Shown piece after piece: positions 1 through 11,593 of a stretch of DNA of 64,000 nucleotides. The notes beneath the pieces were generated by a model. The model was not told the origin of the DNA. It was given only the letters and a program-made list of their open reading frames with translations, and made no database searches. Source of the stretch: Alnus glutinosa (Eukaryota; Streptophyta; Magnoliopsida; Fagales; Betulaceae); assembly GCF_958979055.1 (NCBI RefSeq), contig NC_084886.1, forward strand, positions 42,830,654-42,894,653. Reading direction: 5' to 3'. The stretch's first letter is position 1. Each line of letters starts with the position of its first letter. A program made the position numbers and the translations under genes.

Positions 1-165
1 CCCCATCTTTGCCACCTAGGTGTTTCTACTTTTGTAGACTTTCTTAATTTATTAGTTGTTCCTCCCGTTTAGGGGCTCTCTTGTATACTTCCCGTATATT
101 AGGGTTGCGCCCCTCTGCGCTTTTTATTGAATTTTAAATTACTTATCAAAAAAAAAAAAAAAAAT
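1..165 (+). mobile_element. LINE 3' tail fragment
   Basis: The segment has the typical end of a plant L1-type LINE: a 'cttgtatacttcccgtatat' block, a 'gcgctttttattgaa' block and an A-rich tail after 'acttatc'. Closely similar tails occur at 43915-43999 and near 6365-6432. No coding part is visible. It lies in an upstream intron or 5' flank of the XS gene. Confidence 0.6.
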
Positions 166-694
166 ACTAATTGATACTTTTCTTAGGGTCAAGGCCAATG
201 GTGCCATGCTTTTAGGTTGAAAGGTTGGTGAAACTTGATTGTGTAGCTAAATTGGTGTGCATTTTGAGGTCCCTAGGTAGTTAATTGTTCCACTTCCGTT
301 TTTATAATTTGGAGGCACCAATCCATCACATCAGATTTGAGTCATTGAAGAAAATGGTGGCATCACCGCAAATTAAAATCAAAAGGAGACATTGGAATCT
401 TTCCACATGATAGAACTAAACTCATCTGTAATTATCTAGTGGAGTAATTGTTTTGTACACAATGGAACAACTTCATTGTTATATACTGTTGTCCTATGAT
501 ACAACTGATATAGTTGATGCTTGTTATCTAGCTCTACTCAATGCTATTGTGTAGTCTTGATATCTGAAATTTTCACTTATTCCCTGGTGAATGCATTGCC
601 TTCATTCCCCTTATCAAACATTTAGGCACACACTGATATCTGTAAGGAAAACCTGAATTATATTCTTCAATGCCCTTGATATGCATAATTTCAG

Positions 695-3600
695 GTCTTC
701 TAAAGATTTTCCGGACATGCATGGTCTCATAATGCACACTTACAACTCAGATAATGCTGACTTGCGATTGGATCACTTGGGCTTACACAAAGCTCTGTGT
801 GTTTTAATGGGGTGGAACTACTCAATGCCTCCTGATAACTCAAAGACATATCAGTTTCTATCTGCTGATGAAGCAACAGCAAACCAGGATGATCTGATTA
901 TATGGCCACCTGTGGTGATCATCCAAAATACAATCACTGGAAAGAGTAAAGAGGGGCGCATGGAAGGTTTGGGAAACAAAGCAATGGATAGTAAAATTAG
1001 AGGTATAAAGTGCCCTTTCATTCCTTTGTCATTTTTGTCCTATTTGTATCAAAATGTCCTTGCCAAAAGGTTGGCCTTTGGTTATCTAGATCAGATGCAT
1101 GCATCTGGTTTTAGTTGTGAGTCACCATTTATAGCAAAATGCTTATGATTTTCATGATTAGTTTTACTAGTTCCTGATGGGTATCTATTATATTACACCG
1201 AACCAACCCTTTTGGGTATGCTCCATCTATTTCTCAAGTAGACCTTGCTCTGTTGTCTCAGTTAAAGAGCACCATGTTAAAAATTTATTGTAAAACCCTC
1301 AATATACGCCACTATTTGTCATCCCCATTCTCATGATCCCCAGCCCACCCATCTCCTCTGAGAAAGGTTTAAATCATTTCAAAGGGTAATTGGAGTGTAT
1401 AAGGGAGAGTTCTAGGGCATAGTTGCATGCAAACCCCTCTAGTTTAATTTTCATGCCACCCTTCTAATGATGGACTAATTTGATTTTGAGGAGCCTTTTA
1501 TTCTGGAACTTAGTGATATGTAGCGGAGAGCTTTTTTGTTACACGGCAGTTTTTGTCATTATTGGAAATGGCCATATATAGAGCTAAATGACAGAATAGG
1601 AAACATGTATTTGACCCTAGGAAGTTAGGATTAAGGCCTGGTCGAGTGTATATATATTTATTTTCCCTTTTCTAATTCACTTTTTATTTATTCGTTCTAC
1701 AGCAACCTCCAACTTCAATTTTTTGTTAGTCTCTGATACTTCATTTTTGTAATCTCATTGATACTCAATTCATTTGTGTGTATAGTCCATTTGTCTCTGG
1801 AAGAGTTATTTTGCCTCATACTTGTTATTTGGTAGAGCCCATTTTTCTGCTTGTCTGTTTTGACCTGTAATCTTTCTTCGTCTTCTAGTTTTTTTTGGGG
1901 GTGGTTTACCATTCTTCTGTTTTTTATGCTGTTTGTGGCGTCAAATTTTCCTTTTGGTACTTCGGTTCGTATTAATCTTTGCTTTTTATAATGCGGGTAG
2001 TTACAATAGCTCAGTTGAGTTGGTCATACCATTCCGTTTTTTATGCTGTTTTGTGACGTCAAAGTTTCTTTTTGTGTACTTCGGTTCCTATTAGTCTTTG
2101 CTTTTATAATATGGGTAGTAACAATTAGCTCAGTTGAGTTGGTCAATTATAGCATTGTTCATTTGGGAAGAGTAACATTTTTAGCTTTGTTGCAGATATG
2201 CTTGCTTGGGAACCTCTAACTGGGTTCCCTTACAGATGATTGTGATTTGAGTCTTTGGTCAATTGTGTTTCTATATGATGGCTTAAAAGAGAGGGTGCTT
2301 TGGGGGTCAGGAGTGGGATGTAGTGGAGAGTGTGTTGAAACTTATATTTGAAGATTCTGCCAGAGCACATCGTTAAGATGCAAAATTTCTGCATTGCATC
2401 ATTGTTTGCTATTGTATTACATTTTAGTCAAATTCAATTTGACTCGCATGGTAATTTTTGATGGGTGTCAGGGCACTTCATTTTTGGTATTTAGTCTTAC
2501 TGCTTAAATGACTATTCATCAGTCTAACTACTTTTGTATATTAATTTTTCTTTGAATGCTCGTCTTTGCTGGTATTTAGACTTGAATTGTTGGTAGATAT
2601 ATAGTTTCTCATAGTGAACACCCTTCTGATGTGCATTTCATGATTGCCATGATCCATAATCATTGTTTATCAAGAAGGTTTTGTCCTTGGTCTTGTCCAA
2701 CCACTTCAATTGCTCTCCTTCGCTGATGTAACTTTTCTTACTTTCATGCACGGGTGTACATCTTTTGTCATGGCCTCCTTTTTTATTTTAGCTTTAACAG
2801 AGATTTACCTGAATCTGAATCTTTGTTATGCTCACGCTTACCACTGTATACTTGTTTTTCATGACTAGTTTTTTTTTTTGAATAAGGCGAGGGCTTCTTC
2901 TTGGTTAGGCTGGTTAGTTCAAGGCAATTAGAAGCTCACTTCTATGGGTTGTCGAATTATCTGTAGACAAACACAACAATATTTTGGGGTTGAGTTATTT
3001 TAAGGAATCGCAATGCAATATTACTATATTACCGATTCCCCATTTATAGTTTCATGTGATTCAATGTTCAGGAAAAAGGGTTTTATTATTATTATTATTA
3101 CTTATCAAAAAAATTATTATTATTATTATAAATTTAAAATTTGTTCTTTTTAGTAAGCTCAATTCTCTAGGAGCTTTGATGACTTAGAAAGTACCTTCGA
3201 AGAGATTCTTTCCTCGTTCTACCATTCTTTGTATTTTTGGACTACGGTTTATGTCCATCATTTTTCTTTTTCTTTTCCCGATTTTCTCGCTCGCTTTTTC
3301 TTTCTAACTTGGTGTTTTCTTGGTATACTCCCAGTGTAATAAGGGGTGCCTTATGGGTAGAGGGAGGCACTAGGTATTCAATAATTAGTAGGGAAATGTA
3401 GAGAGGTGTAATTTATGATAAGTGGGTGGCGGCAATATGGTTGGTTAGTGGACTCTATAGTTGTTAATGTATGGTTGGAGGTGATTATGGCTGAGGCTTG
3501 TGTCAAGTGGAGCTTATGCGAGGCAACTGGGATTTACTACTAATCTAAGGCTCAAGGAGGTACTTGGTTGGGGTCTGAGCTCATTCTTTATTAAAGACCA

Positions 3601-6600
3601 TGTAATGACTAGGGAAAATGCTTGTCCTTTTGAAGTAATAGTGCAAATGTTTTTTTTTTTGGATAAGTTTAATAAAAAAAATATATTTCCGCTATTATTC
3701 CAAAATGATTCATCAAATTTCAATTGAAGCTCCTTAGAATCTCTTATAAAGCTCAATCTCATTTAGTAAGGAACCAATTTAGGACTTAGCACCCATGAAC
3801 TCCTTTATAATCTATCTACTCTATGTAGACAATTCATTTTTCCAATGTGGAATTAACGTTCCAGACATTCTCCTCTACTCAAATCCATGATGTCATTGTT
3901 AGGGCCCATATCATGCAGTGCCTCAGTGCCATGTGGTGTTACTAGGTTACTTTGATATTATTTGTAACGATCCAAGAAAAGTGCTAGCTGCATTTGCGCT
4001 ATCACTCCAATGAGTCCAATTGGATTAGTCAAGTAATTTGAGTTCCCTAGAATCACTTATAAAGTTAGTCTCACTTAACACTATGGTGTTCTTCTAAGCT
4101 TGCTAGGATGTTTTAAAAGAAGACATCATGAAGGTCTTTCGTGACTTCCATGCTAGAGGTAAGTTTGAAAGGAGTCTAATGCTACATTTGTTGCTCTCAT
4201 TCCAAAGATTTATGGGTCTGTTGATTGTTAAGATTTTCGTTGGATTAATCTAGTGAGTGGCATTTACAAAATTATTGCCAAGGTTCTAGCTAACAAGGTA
4301 AAGATGGTATTGGAGAAGATTATTTCTAAGTCGCAGAATGCTTTCATCCGAGGAAGGTAGATCCTAGATCTTCTTCTTATTACTATTGAATGCCTTGATG
4401 ACTTATCAAAAAAAAAACTATTGAATGCCTTGATGGTATAATAAAATCTGGGGAGCCGGGTGTGCTATGCAAATTGGGACTTAGAAAAAGCTTATGATCA
4501 TGTTAATTGAGATTTTTTGTTGTACATGCTAAGGAGGAGTGGTTTTAGGGGGAAATGGTGCACATGAATAGCTCATTGTATCCCTTTGGTGCCTTTTTTT
4601 TTTTTTTTTTGGTGAACGACACCCCCGTCGATTTTTTAGTAGCTCCTGGGCTTGAGACAGGGGGACCCTTTGTCTCCACTGTTGTTTGTCATTGTGATGG
4701 AAGCTTTGGTAGGATGATTTCTGCTGTAGTGAGTGGGGGTTTGTTGTCTGGCTTTTTTGTGGGGATATGGAATGTTGGTGGGTTTGATATCACTCATCGT
4801 CTGTTTGCGAATGACACTTTAATTTTCTTTGGGGTAGACTTAGATCGCCTCCGTCATTTGCGTTGCTTGTTCTTATGTTTTGAAGCCGTTTCGGGGTTGA
4901 AGATAAATTTGGTTAAGTCAGAATTGGTTTTGTAGGTTTGATTAATAACGTAGAAGGTTTGGCTAGAATCTTGTGTTGCAAGGTTTCATCTTTGCCTATG
5001 AAGTACCTTGGTCTTCCGTTGGTTGCTTCTTTTAAAGGCTAACTTATTTGGAATGGCATTATTGAGAAGGCCAAGCGTTGTTTGGTTGGCTTGAAGCGGT
5101 TGTACTTGTCTAAAAGGGGTAGGATTACCTTAATCAAGAGCACCTTATCTAACTTGTTGACCTACATGTTGTTTTGCTAGCCGGGTAGGATTACCTTAAT
5201 CAAGGGCACCTTATCTAACTTGCCAACCTACTTGTCGTCGTTTCCCCTCCCGGCTAGCGTTGCCAATCAAATTGAGAAGCTACAACGAGATTTCTTGTGG
5301 GGAGGTATGGGTTAAGAGGTCAAATTCCATCAGGTAAGTTGGCCGAAGGTATGTTCTCCAATCTTTGAGGGGGGGTTTTTTGGGTTTGGAATTAGCTCTT
5401 GTTCAACGAGCCCTTCTAGGAAAGTAGTTATGGCGTTACGCCTATGAGAGAGAGGCTCTCTGGAGAAAGGTAGTGGACGTGAAATATGGCAGTTAGTGGG
5501 GTGGGTGGTGCTGTAATGAAGTTTTTGGGTCTCATGGGGTGGGGCTCTTGAAATTCATTAGGAAGGGGTGGGAGGAGTTTTCTAGTTCTAGTTTTAAGGT
5601 GGGTGACAACTCCAAGATTAGTTTTTGGCATGATGCGCAGGGTGGGGAACAACCCCCTGAGGAAGTGTTTCCAGAGTTGTATAGCATTTCTTGCATTGGG
5701 GATGCTTTCATGGGTGATTATCTTCAGCTCTCTAATGGCTCTCCTAAGTGAGACGTAAATTTTGTTAGAGTGGTGCATGATTGAGAGCCGAAATTATTTC
5801 CTCGTTCTTGATCAATTGTATTCCATTAAGCTAGAATTGGATGGTGTTGACTAGCTTTGATAGAACCCTTCCAAGAAAGGACTGCTCGATGTAAAATTGT
5901 TCTATAATGTCTTAATCCCCCATGATAGCAACCCTTTCTCTTGGAGGTGTATTTGGTGGAGTAGAGCCTCGTTCAGAGTGGCTTTCTTCGCTTGGTCTGC
6001 CACTTTACAGTGGACAACTTAAGAAAGCGAAAAATGGTCTTTTCAGCTTAGCGCGGGTCATGCCTCGTCAGGTGAAGGATCTCCTCACTTGTTGGAGAAG
6101 GAATATTGGTAATTCTCAAAGTGAACCTTTGTTGAAAATGATCCCGTTCAGTTTGATGTGTTGCATTTGAAGAGAGAAATGACTAGAGCTTTGAAGGCAG
6201 GCAGTGACAGGATGGTGGCGAAACTAAGGGCCTTATTTTTCCATACCCTTTTTCAATGGATAGCTGCATATGATTATTTGCAAATTTCTAGTCTTCGTGA
6301 CTTTTTTTTTTTTTTTTTATCTCTCTCTCTCTCTCTCTCTCTTTTCTTTTTTAGGTGTTTTTCTTAAATACTTCTTTTGTACTTGGGTGTGTCCTTTGGT
6401 TTTTAATGAAATCCTTTTACTTAATAAGAAATAATCTACCCACTCCATGTGGTCAGTTCATCTTCCCAATATGGGACTAATTTTTCGGGGTGTCACGGAC
6501 CAAGCCTAAGAATTTTTATCAGGGTTAAGATTGCTGTCTTTGATAATTTGCTTGTGAGGGTTGGGTCTCTTGCTGTTTAGCTTGCTATCTGGTCTTGAAG

Positions 6601-9018
6601 TACTTGGTTGCATGGATCTCGATTTTTTTTTTATCCGGTCTTGTATTGTTATCAGAGTTAAGATTTTTTTTTTTTCCTGAGCTGTGCTAAGTTGTTTAAA
6701 AACGTACTTTTGAATATGGATGAATAAGTTACTGATCTCTGCGTCCAGTCTAGAAAGTTGCGAGCTTGTTGAAATTAAATGGTTCTGTTGTCCTCATATG
6801 TGGAAGTCACTGACATTGCTCCCCGCCCCCCCAGAAAAAAAAAAAAAAAAAAAAAAGAAAAGAAAAGGAAAAAAAAGAGAAAACAACTCCCTAAATATAT
6901 AAAATTCGTGTTCTATAGGTGAGGGTTTCCCCAAACCCAGATCATGAGCTCGTGAATGTTATTAATGATTGAGAGCAAACAGGTGCAGGTTCCCGGTCCC
7001 GGTCCCTTTTATGGTTGCTACTATGTCAATTGCTAGTAAGATTAGACAATCTCCTTTTTTTTCCGGTTTCCCTTTGTGCCCCTCTCCCGGCCATGTGGGT
7101 TTGCATTAGATGAATTAGCCATTCTGGCATGTTCGTTCAGTAGACTTAGTCAATCCAGAGCACAAACCCCCAAACTCGAAGTCACTGGTTTAAGTGGGTT
7201 TGGACCAGCTTGTGTATGCTTTTTAGGCGTTATATCCACATGATTGGTTGTGGTTGTACTTCTATTCTTTAACAGGAAATGGTATTAAGATCATGGTTGA
7301 AAGCATCCATTTGTGTCTGCTGAGTTCCATAATATCTTGATATATCTCTGGATTTGGTTGGTCCACCAACTTCAATCTCTCCAAGTATTGCTTAGCATCT
7401 ACTTATTATCATGCCTGGCTTTGATAATCTGACTTTTACTGTGATTCATATTTCATACTGGGAATTTTGTGGCAGATAACTTGGTTTTTCGTTTTTGTTT
7501 TATGTTTATGTTTATGTTTTTTATTGTTTTTGCATCTGAAAATTGAAATTGGAGATTTACTCCCAAGTGAAAGGAGTTAATGTAATTTCACTAGCAGCAT
7601 TTGTTTTGATGTTTGGAATTAGTGCTTTATTTTTAGTAGTTTTATACGAGTCAAGAAAAGTTGAAGAGGTTTTGGAAACGAGCTTTTAGCCAAAAAAACA
7701 GAATTGCTTCGGAGAAGTTATGAAATGTGATACAGAACTATTAATTTTAATGTATCTAATATAGTTGCAATTGTGTTATGAAAGCTAGATGGAACTTGAA
7801 TGTTTTGGGTCTCATACCATGGGATTAAGGTAATATCGATGCTGCTTCCATTTTATGAAATGGCCTGCTAGCTTAAGTAGATTATGATTTTCCTTTTAAC
7901 TTAATGAAAGAAAAAGCTAAAATGTGGAAGTTTAAGCTGCGCGCATCAGAAGGTTCTGGTCAATCCAATTAGATTTCTTTGTTCAGGTGGAACCCACTTT
8001 TGGTTTCTAAATTCTATTTTAATCATTCTAACTTGAGAAATTGGATTGCTGGTTCCTCATGTTACATCATGTTTGCTGACAACTCATTACAAAATGGTTA
8101 TTATCACGTGTTTAATGGTCGTTCCTTTGTATTATAGGGTCTTATTATGTTTTACTGTACCTTTGTGCTTTATGATGCCTTGATTTGCATGTCCTCTTTC
8201 TCCCTTCTCTTTCTAGTTAGGAATTTTTCGATGCGTATATTTTTCACCTGTACTTAAATATTGTGTTCGCGACCCATCTCGTAATATCATCTGGTGGTAG
8301 TGATGATTGAGCCTGCATTTTTGTCCATATGCTTTTTTATTTTTTATTTTTCATACCATTATATGCATTCTAGACATGATTTTTGCTTACACTTTGTGAG
8401 AGTATTTTGACATCTAACCTGTAGCCATCCAGCAAGAATTTATTTAGCAAGAGATTAATAATAGTCTGCGGCCTTTGGATTTCTTCTGTGGAGGATCTGA
8501 AACCGTTGGTTGGTGATTATGGAAATTGCCTTGTATTGTGATCCATTATCATTAAGTTCAATAACACGTGGTTACCCTTGAGTCTTTGTAGTGCACTCAA
8601 CTTATGAAACAACAAAGTCCTTTTGGCATTTTATTTTTTTCCCCTCACTGGTCATTGTGTTTCAGATCTTGGATTTGGGAGTGGCAAGTCGAAGTCTTTG
8701 TATGGGAGAGAGGGTCACCTGGGTATAACCCTGGTTAAGTTTTCTGGTGATCAATCAGGCCTCAAGGAGGCGATGCGGTTTGGAGAATTCTTTGAGAAAG
8801 AAAATCATGGACGCAAGGCTTGGGCTCGTCTACAGCCAGTGTCATTTGGCAGGGATGACGAGAAGAACCCAAACCTTATCCAGGTGGACGAGAAGACGGC
8901 AGAGAAAAAAAGGATCTTTTATGGTTATCTCGGAACTGCTTCCGACCTGGAGAAAGTTGATGTCGAAACAAGGAAGAAGGTCGTGGTTGAGAGCAGGAGG
9001 GAATACCTGTCCATTTAG
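695..9018 (+). CDS. XS-domain protein, 3' part of gene (5' end outside window)
   Basis: Two exons are visible: 695-1002 (acceptor ttcag, donor GGTATAA) and 8666-9018 (acceptor ttcag, stop TAG). The intron is phase 1 and the junction codon is GAT (Asp) in frame. The spliced product reads through an XS domain: '[12 protein letters not shown]', then '[16 protein letters not shown]', '[18 protein letters not shown]'. XS domains are found in SGS3/FDM-type proteins of RNA-directed silencing and have an RRM-like fold. This one ends shortly after the XS domain ('[12 protein letters not shown]') with no XH domain, like the single-XS protein At3g22430 (from memory), so its role is less clear than that of SGS3. 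Earlier exons should lie left of position 1; the ATG at 681 is probably intronic because the acceptor follows it. The intron is 7,663 nt and contains a truncated LINE and a tandem repeat. The neighbour FRL4 is also next to the orthologue in Arabidopsis. Confidence 0.88.
1907..2146. repeat. 120-bp tandem duplication in XS intron
   Basis: Two diverged direct copies, 1907-2026 and 2027-2146, share 'taccatt', 'ttttttatgctgtt', 'tacttcggtt' and 'agctcagttgagttggtca' at a constant offset of about 120 bp. No coding content. Confidence 0.8.
3790..3875. repeat. Dispersed repeat, first copy
   Basis: The block around 'ataatctatctactctatgt' and 'ccaatgtggaattaacgttcc' recurs at 6432-6505 on the other side of the LINE ('ataatctacccactccatgt', 'ccaatatgggactaat'). 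The flanking DNA 3750-4100 is likely part of the same unclassified repeat family, into or next to which the LINE inserted. Confidence 0.5.
4110..6432 (+). mobile_element. 5'-truncated, decayed L1-type LINE (reverse transcriptase part)
   Basis: Translating the plus strand in shifting frames gives L1-type reverse transcriptase blocks in order: '[20 protein letters not shown]' then 'QNAFIRGR' (4270-4365), 'AYDHVN' (4490), '[11 protein letters not shown]' for the usual FADD active site (4800-4835, so the first Asp is Asn), '[18 protein letters not shown]' (4880-4930), 'MKYLGLPL' (5000), '[14 protein letters not shown]' (5270-5310), and the C-terminal region near 6050-6300. Several stops and frameshifts interrupt it, and the endonuclease and ORF1 are absent, so it is an old dead copy. 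The 3' end shows 'cttttgtacttgggtgtgtc' and 'tttttaatgaaatcc', the usual tail of this family. It lies in sense orientation inside the XS-gene intron. Confidence 0.88.
6432..6505. repeat. Dispersed repeat, second copy
   Basis: Homologous by eye to 3808-3875; directly abuts the LINE 3' end. Ends near 'ggggtgtcacgg'. Family not recognised. Confidence 0.45.
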
Positions 9019-11398
9019 ATTCCAAGTAGATTCTTGGTGACAATGCTAGGTACTGTTGTTTATTCTAATTTATGGGCACCAAGTCTGAAGAACATCAGAT
9101 CCTTTGGTCTTCTATTTATTTTTATGATGAAAACTTTAATGTTATATGCCAACAGTTTCTGATGCCATATGTCGTGCCGGTGCTTCTTGGCATTTCTCGG
9201 GTATTAGATGGTTTTATTTGTAGCTGCTGGTTAACTTTGCAGATGTTCCTCACTGACTAATCAATCTAGTGTTCAGAATTGAACCATGGATTTGTTTTTG
9301 GTCTTTCCACGTACGAGAAGTTTGCTTGAAAAGAGAAAAGGAAAGATATACGAAATATTTGTTTAGAAAAAGGTCTCAAATCCAGCTATGATGAGAGCTC
9401 ACGTGGGACTCAGCTGCCCTGATAAAATATACACACAGCAATTTGGGTAGCTGTGGATTCGAATCGGGGACCAATATGTTGTTGTAAATTGTAGCTAGAC
9501 CCCGCAGATGTTATTTCCAAGTGATTTCTTTGTGGGGGCTACTGCTACAGGTGAATTAATTCAAAACTTGAAAAATTTGGTGCTTATTTCGAGATGTCCC
9601 GACTTACTTACTATTAAGTATTAAGAGGTCGTTGGGACAATAACAGTGAATATGTCAAGTCCGTCGTTGGTTTTTCTAAAGTTGAGTTGATTTATAATAA
9701 TAATTTTGTTTAATTGCATTCACTTTCCGTTTAAATATATATAGATATGGCCAAGCGTGGACCTAACTATCATCTCTATCTCTACTTTAGGTGGATTTTA
9801 ATGATAAAAAAAGTATTGGACTTTTCTGATCTGATTTTCCTTCATATTTAAATCCAATATTTTAAGCTGACGTCCAAGGTGCATGAAATCATTGTCAATT
9901 TTGGCTTTTTCTGATTTGGTCCGAGGTCTGATAGTTTAAATTTCCAAGTTGGGGGTAACTAAAAATTGGGCCGCCTTCCATTATTAAACATCCAACTCAA
10001 CCCCACTTCAACTGGGCTCGCAATGCGCCAATCAAGACAGATGGGCCCCTTAATAGGTGGCCCAGTTTTAGGTGTCAACCTCTTTTAAAATTACTGGTTC
10101 AGTACACTTCTTTTGTGTGCACAAGCTTAGGTTTATAATGCCCTCGCCATTATATTTTCAATGCCTTAGGGTTAAACTAAATATTATACTCTACTCTCTA
10201 TCCTACTTACTTCTTATGGGTTGATGGGTACTCATCAACTCTTATATCGGTTCTTTTTTTCTTTTTTTTTTTTTTAAAAAAGGAAGAGGAAAAAGTATGT
10301 ATATTCCCTACAAACTAATAGACAATTTGCAACTTCCTTCCTCTAAACTATTGATTGAAATAATGTCCCTCTAAATTACCAAAAAATTTGCAATGTATCC
10401 CTTCTATTCTAAAAATGATAAAAGTACCCATAATAAAAAAAATTCAAATAATGATAATAAACTTTGGGTCTTCACACAAGATTCACCGGCCACAGTGGGT
10501 TGCCTTTTTTTTTTTTTTTTTGAATTTATAAGAAATTTTGTCTTTTTAAATAAATTTTAAGAATATTTTTGTCTTTTTGTACTACGAAAACGGGTACACT
10601 GCAATTTTCTAGTAATTTGAAAGACATTGTTTCAATGAAATGAAGATATCGTAAATTACATTGTAGTTCAAGAAAGGTTTGTCCAATTTTTTCAAAAATT
10701 AAAAACTAACAAACACTATTGCGTCAACTTAGTATATAGAATTATAGAAATGAGATGAGAATGTAATTTTTAATATTTTTTTTATCCCAAGTTGGCTTAA
10801 GTGTTGTAAAATAAAAGATTTTTTGTAATTTTTTCAATGGTTTAAGATTTGATTGATTTTTTTTTAATAAAAAAAATTAAATTTAGATTATTGATCTTTA
10901 AAAAAAAAAAAAAAAAAAAAATCCTGTTTCTTTATAACAACGCCAATCCTCTAAAAAAGTTAATATACAGACCCTTGCATTGTGTCACGGTGATGCGCAT
11001 GCCTCATTCTCCCTGCACCCACTGTGCATATCTTAACCCGGCAATGTCTATACTTTATCTGACTCCACCCATGTGGTGCCAGTGGGCCTGGCCCACCTCA
11101 CCACCCACCCCCAACTTTTCCAGCTTTTCCTCTCTCTCTCTCTCTCTCTCTCTGCGACATTTCTGATCTGACTTCGGTTTCCGCGAAAGTACTCTCTCTC
11201 CCCTTGTGCTTCACTCCATCCAAACATGCCCTTATCCTACGTCACCACCACCCCTTACTTTACCATTTTTATCCTGCGCACCCCTTACGCCAGCCGCCCA
11301 CTTTAGCCCTCTCTCCTGCTGCATGCGTAACTCAAACACTACGCACCCCCGGCGCACTCTAGAACCCACCCTGGACCTATCTTTTTCAGACGCCATTA
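9019..11398. other. Intergenic: XS gene to FRL4
   Basis: About 2.4 kb without a convincing gene. It holds the XS gene 3' flank, AT-rich DNA, a MITE-like element (10288-10695), poly(T)/poly(A) runs and, from about 10980, a C-rich stretch leading into the FRL4 promoter. A B-box-like motif ('ggattcgaatcggggacc', about 9451-9470) is present without a recognisable tRNA or SINE body. Confidence 0.6.
10288..10695. mobile_element. MITE with long degenerate inverted repeats (family shared with 54478-54943)
   Basis: The left end ('ccctacaaactaat', 'caatttgcaacttcc', 'aataatgtccctctaaatta') is the imperfect reverse complement of the right end ('gtaatttgaaagacattgtt', 'ttacattgtagttcaagaaa'). The inner block 'aatgtccctctaaattacc' resembles 'aatgtctctcccaaattatc' in the element at 54478-54943, so both look like members of one non-autonomous family. 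Superfamily not determined; no clear target-site duplication seen. Confidence 0.5.
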
Positions 11399-11520
11399 CA
11401 CGTGTCTCTCGTTAACCCGTACCACGTCACGTCACCGTTTGTTCACTGCACACTCAACTTTATCTGGTACCCTCTCTCTCTCTCTCTCTCTTTTTGTTTT
11501 TGTTTTCGTTTTCGGTTTGA
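11399..11520 (+). promoter_or_regulatory. FRL4 proximal promoter / 5'UTR: G-box, ACGT tandem, CT repeat
   Basis: A G-box core CACGTG lies at 11399-11404 and a tandem ACGT element CACGTCACGTCACC at 11423-11436; both are bZIP/bHLH-type binding cores. A pyrimidine (CT)n stretch at 11471-11492, common in plant 5'UTRs, follows about 100 nt before the ATG at 11594. No clear TATA box is seen. Function is inferred from motif identity only. Confidence 0.5.
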
Positions 11521-11593
11521 TTTCTAGGGTTTGGATTTTCTTGTGCTGGTTCTGATTCTACTACTGAGTTGCAGCGAGTACGAAGCAACAACC

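Noticed and set aside
681-694. ATG 681 as start of the XS gene
   Set aside because: It precedes a good acceptor (ttcag at 690-694); the conserved reading starts after it and homologues have more N-terminal sequence.
1907-2146. Direct repeats considered as CRISPR-like
   Set aside because: A eukaryotic tandem duplication with diverged copies and no spacers; no CRISPR array occurs in the window.
9445-9475. tRNA-like B-box ('ttcgaatcgggg')
   Set aside because: No cloverleaf, A box or target duplications around it.
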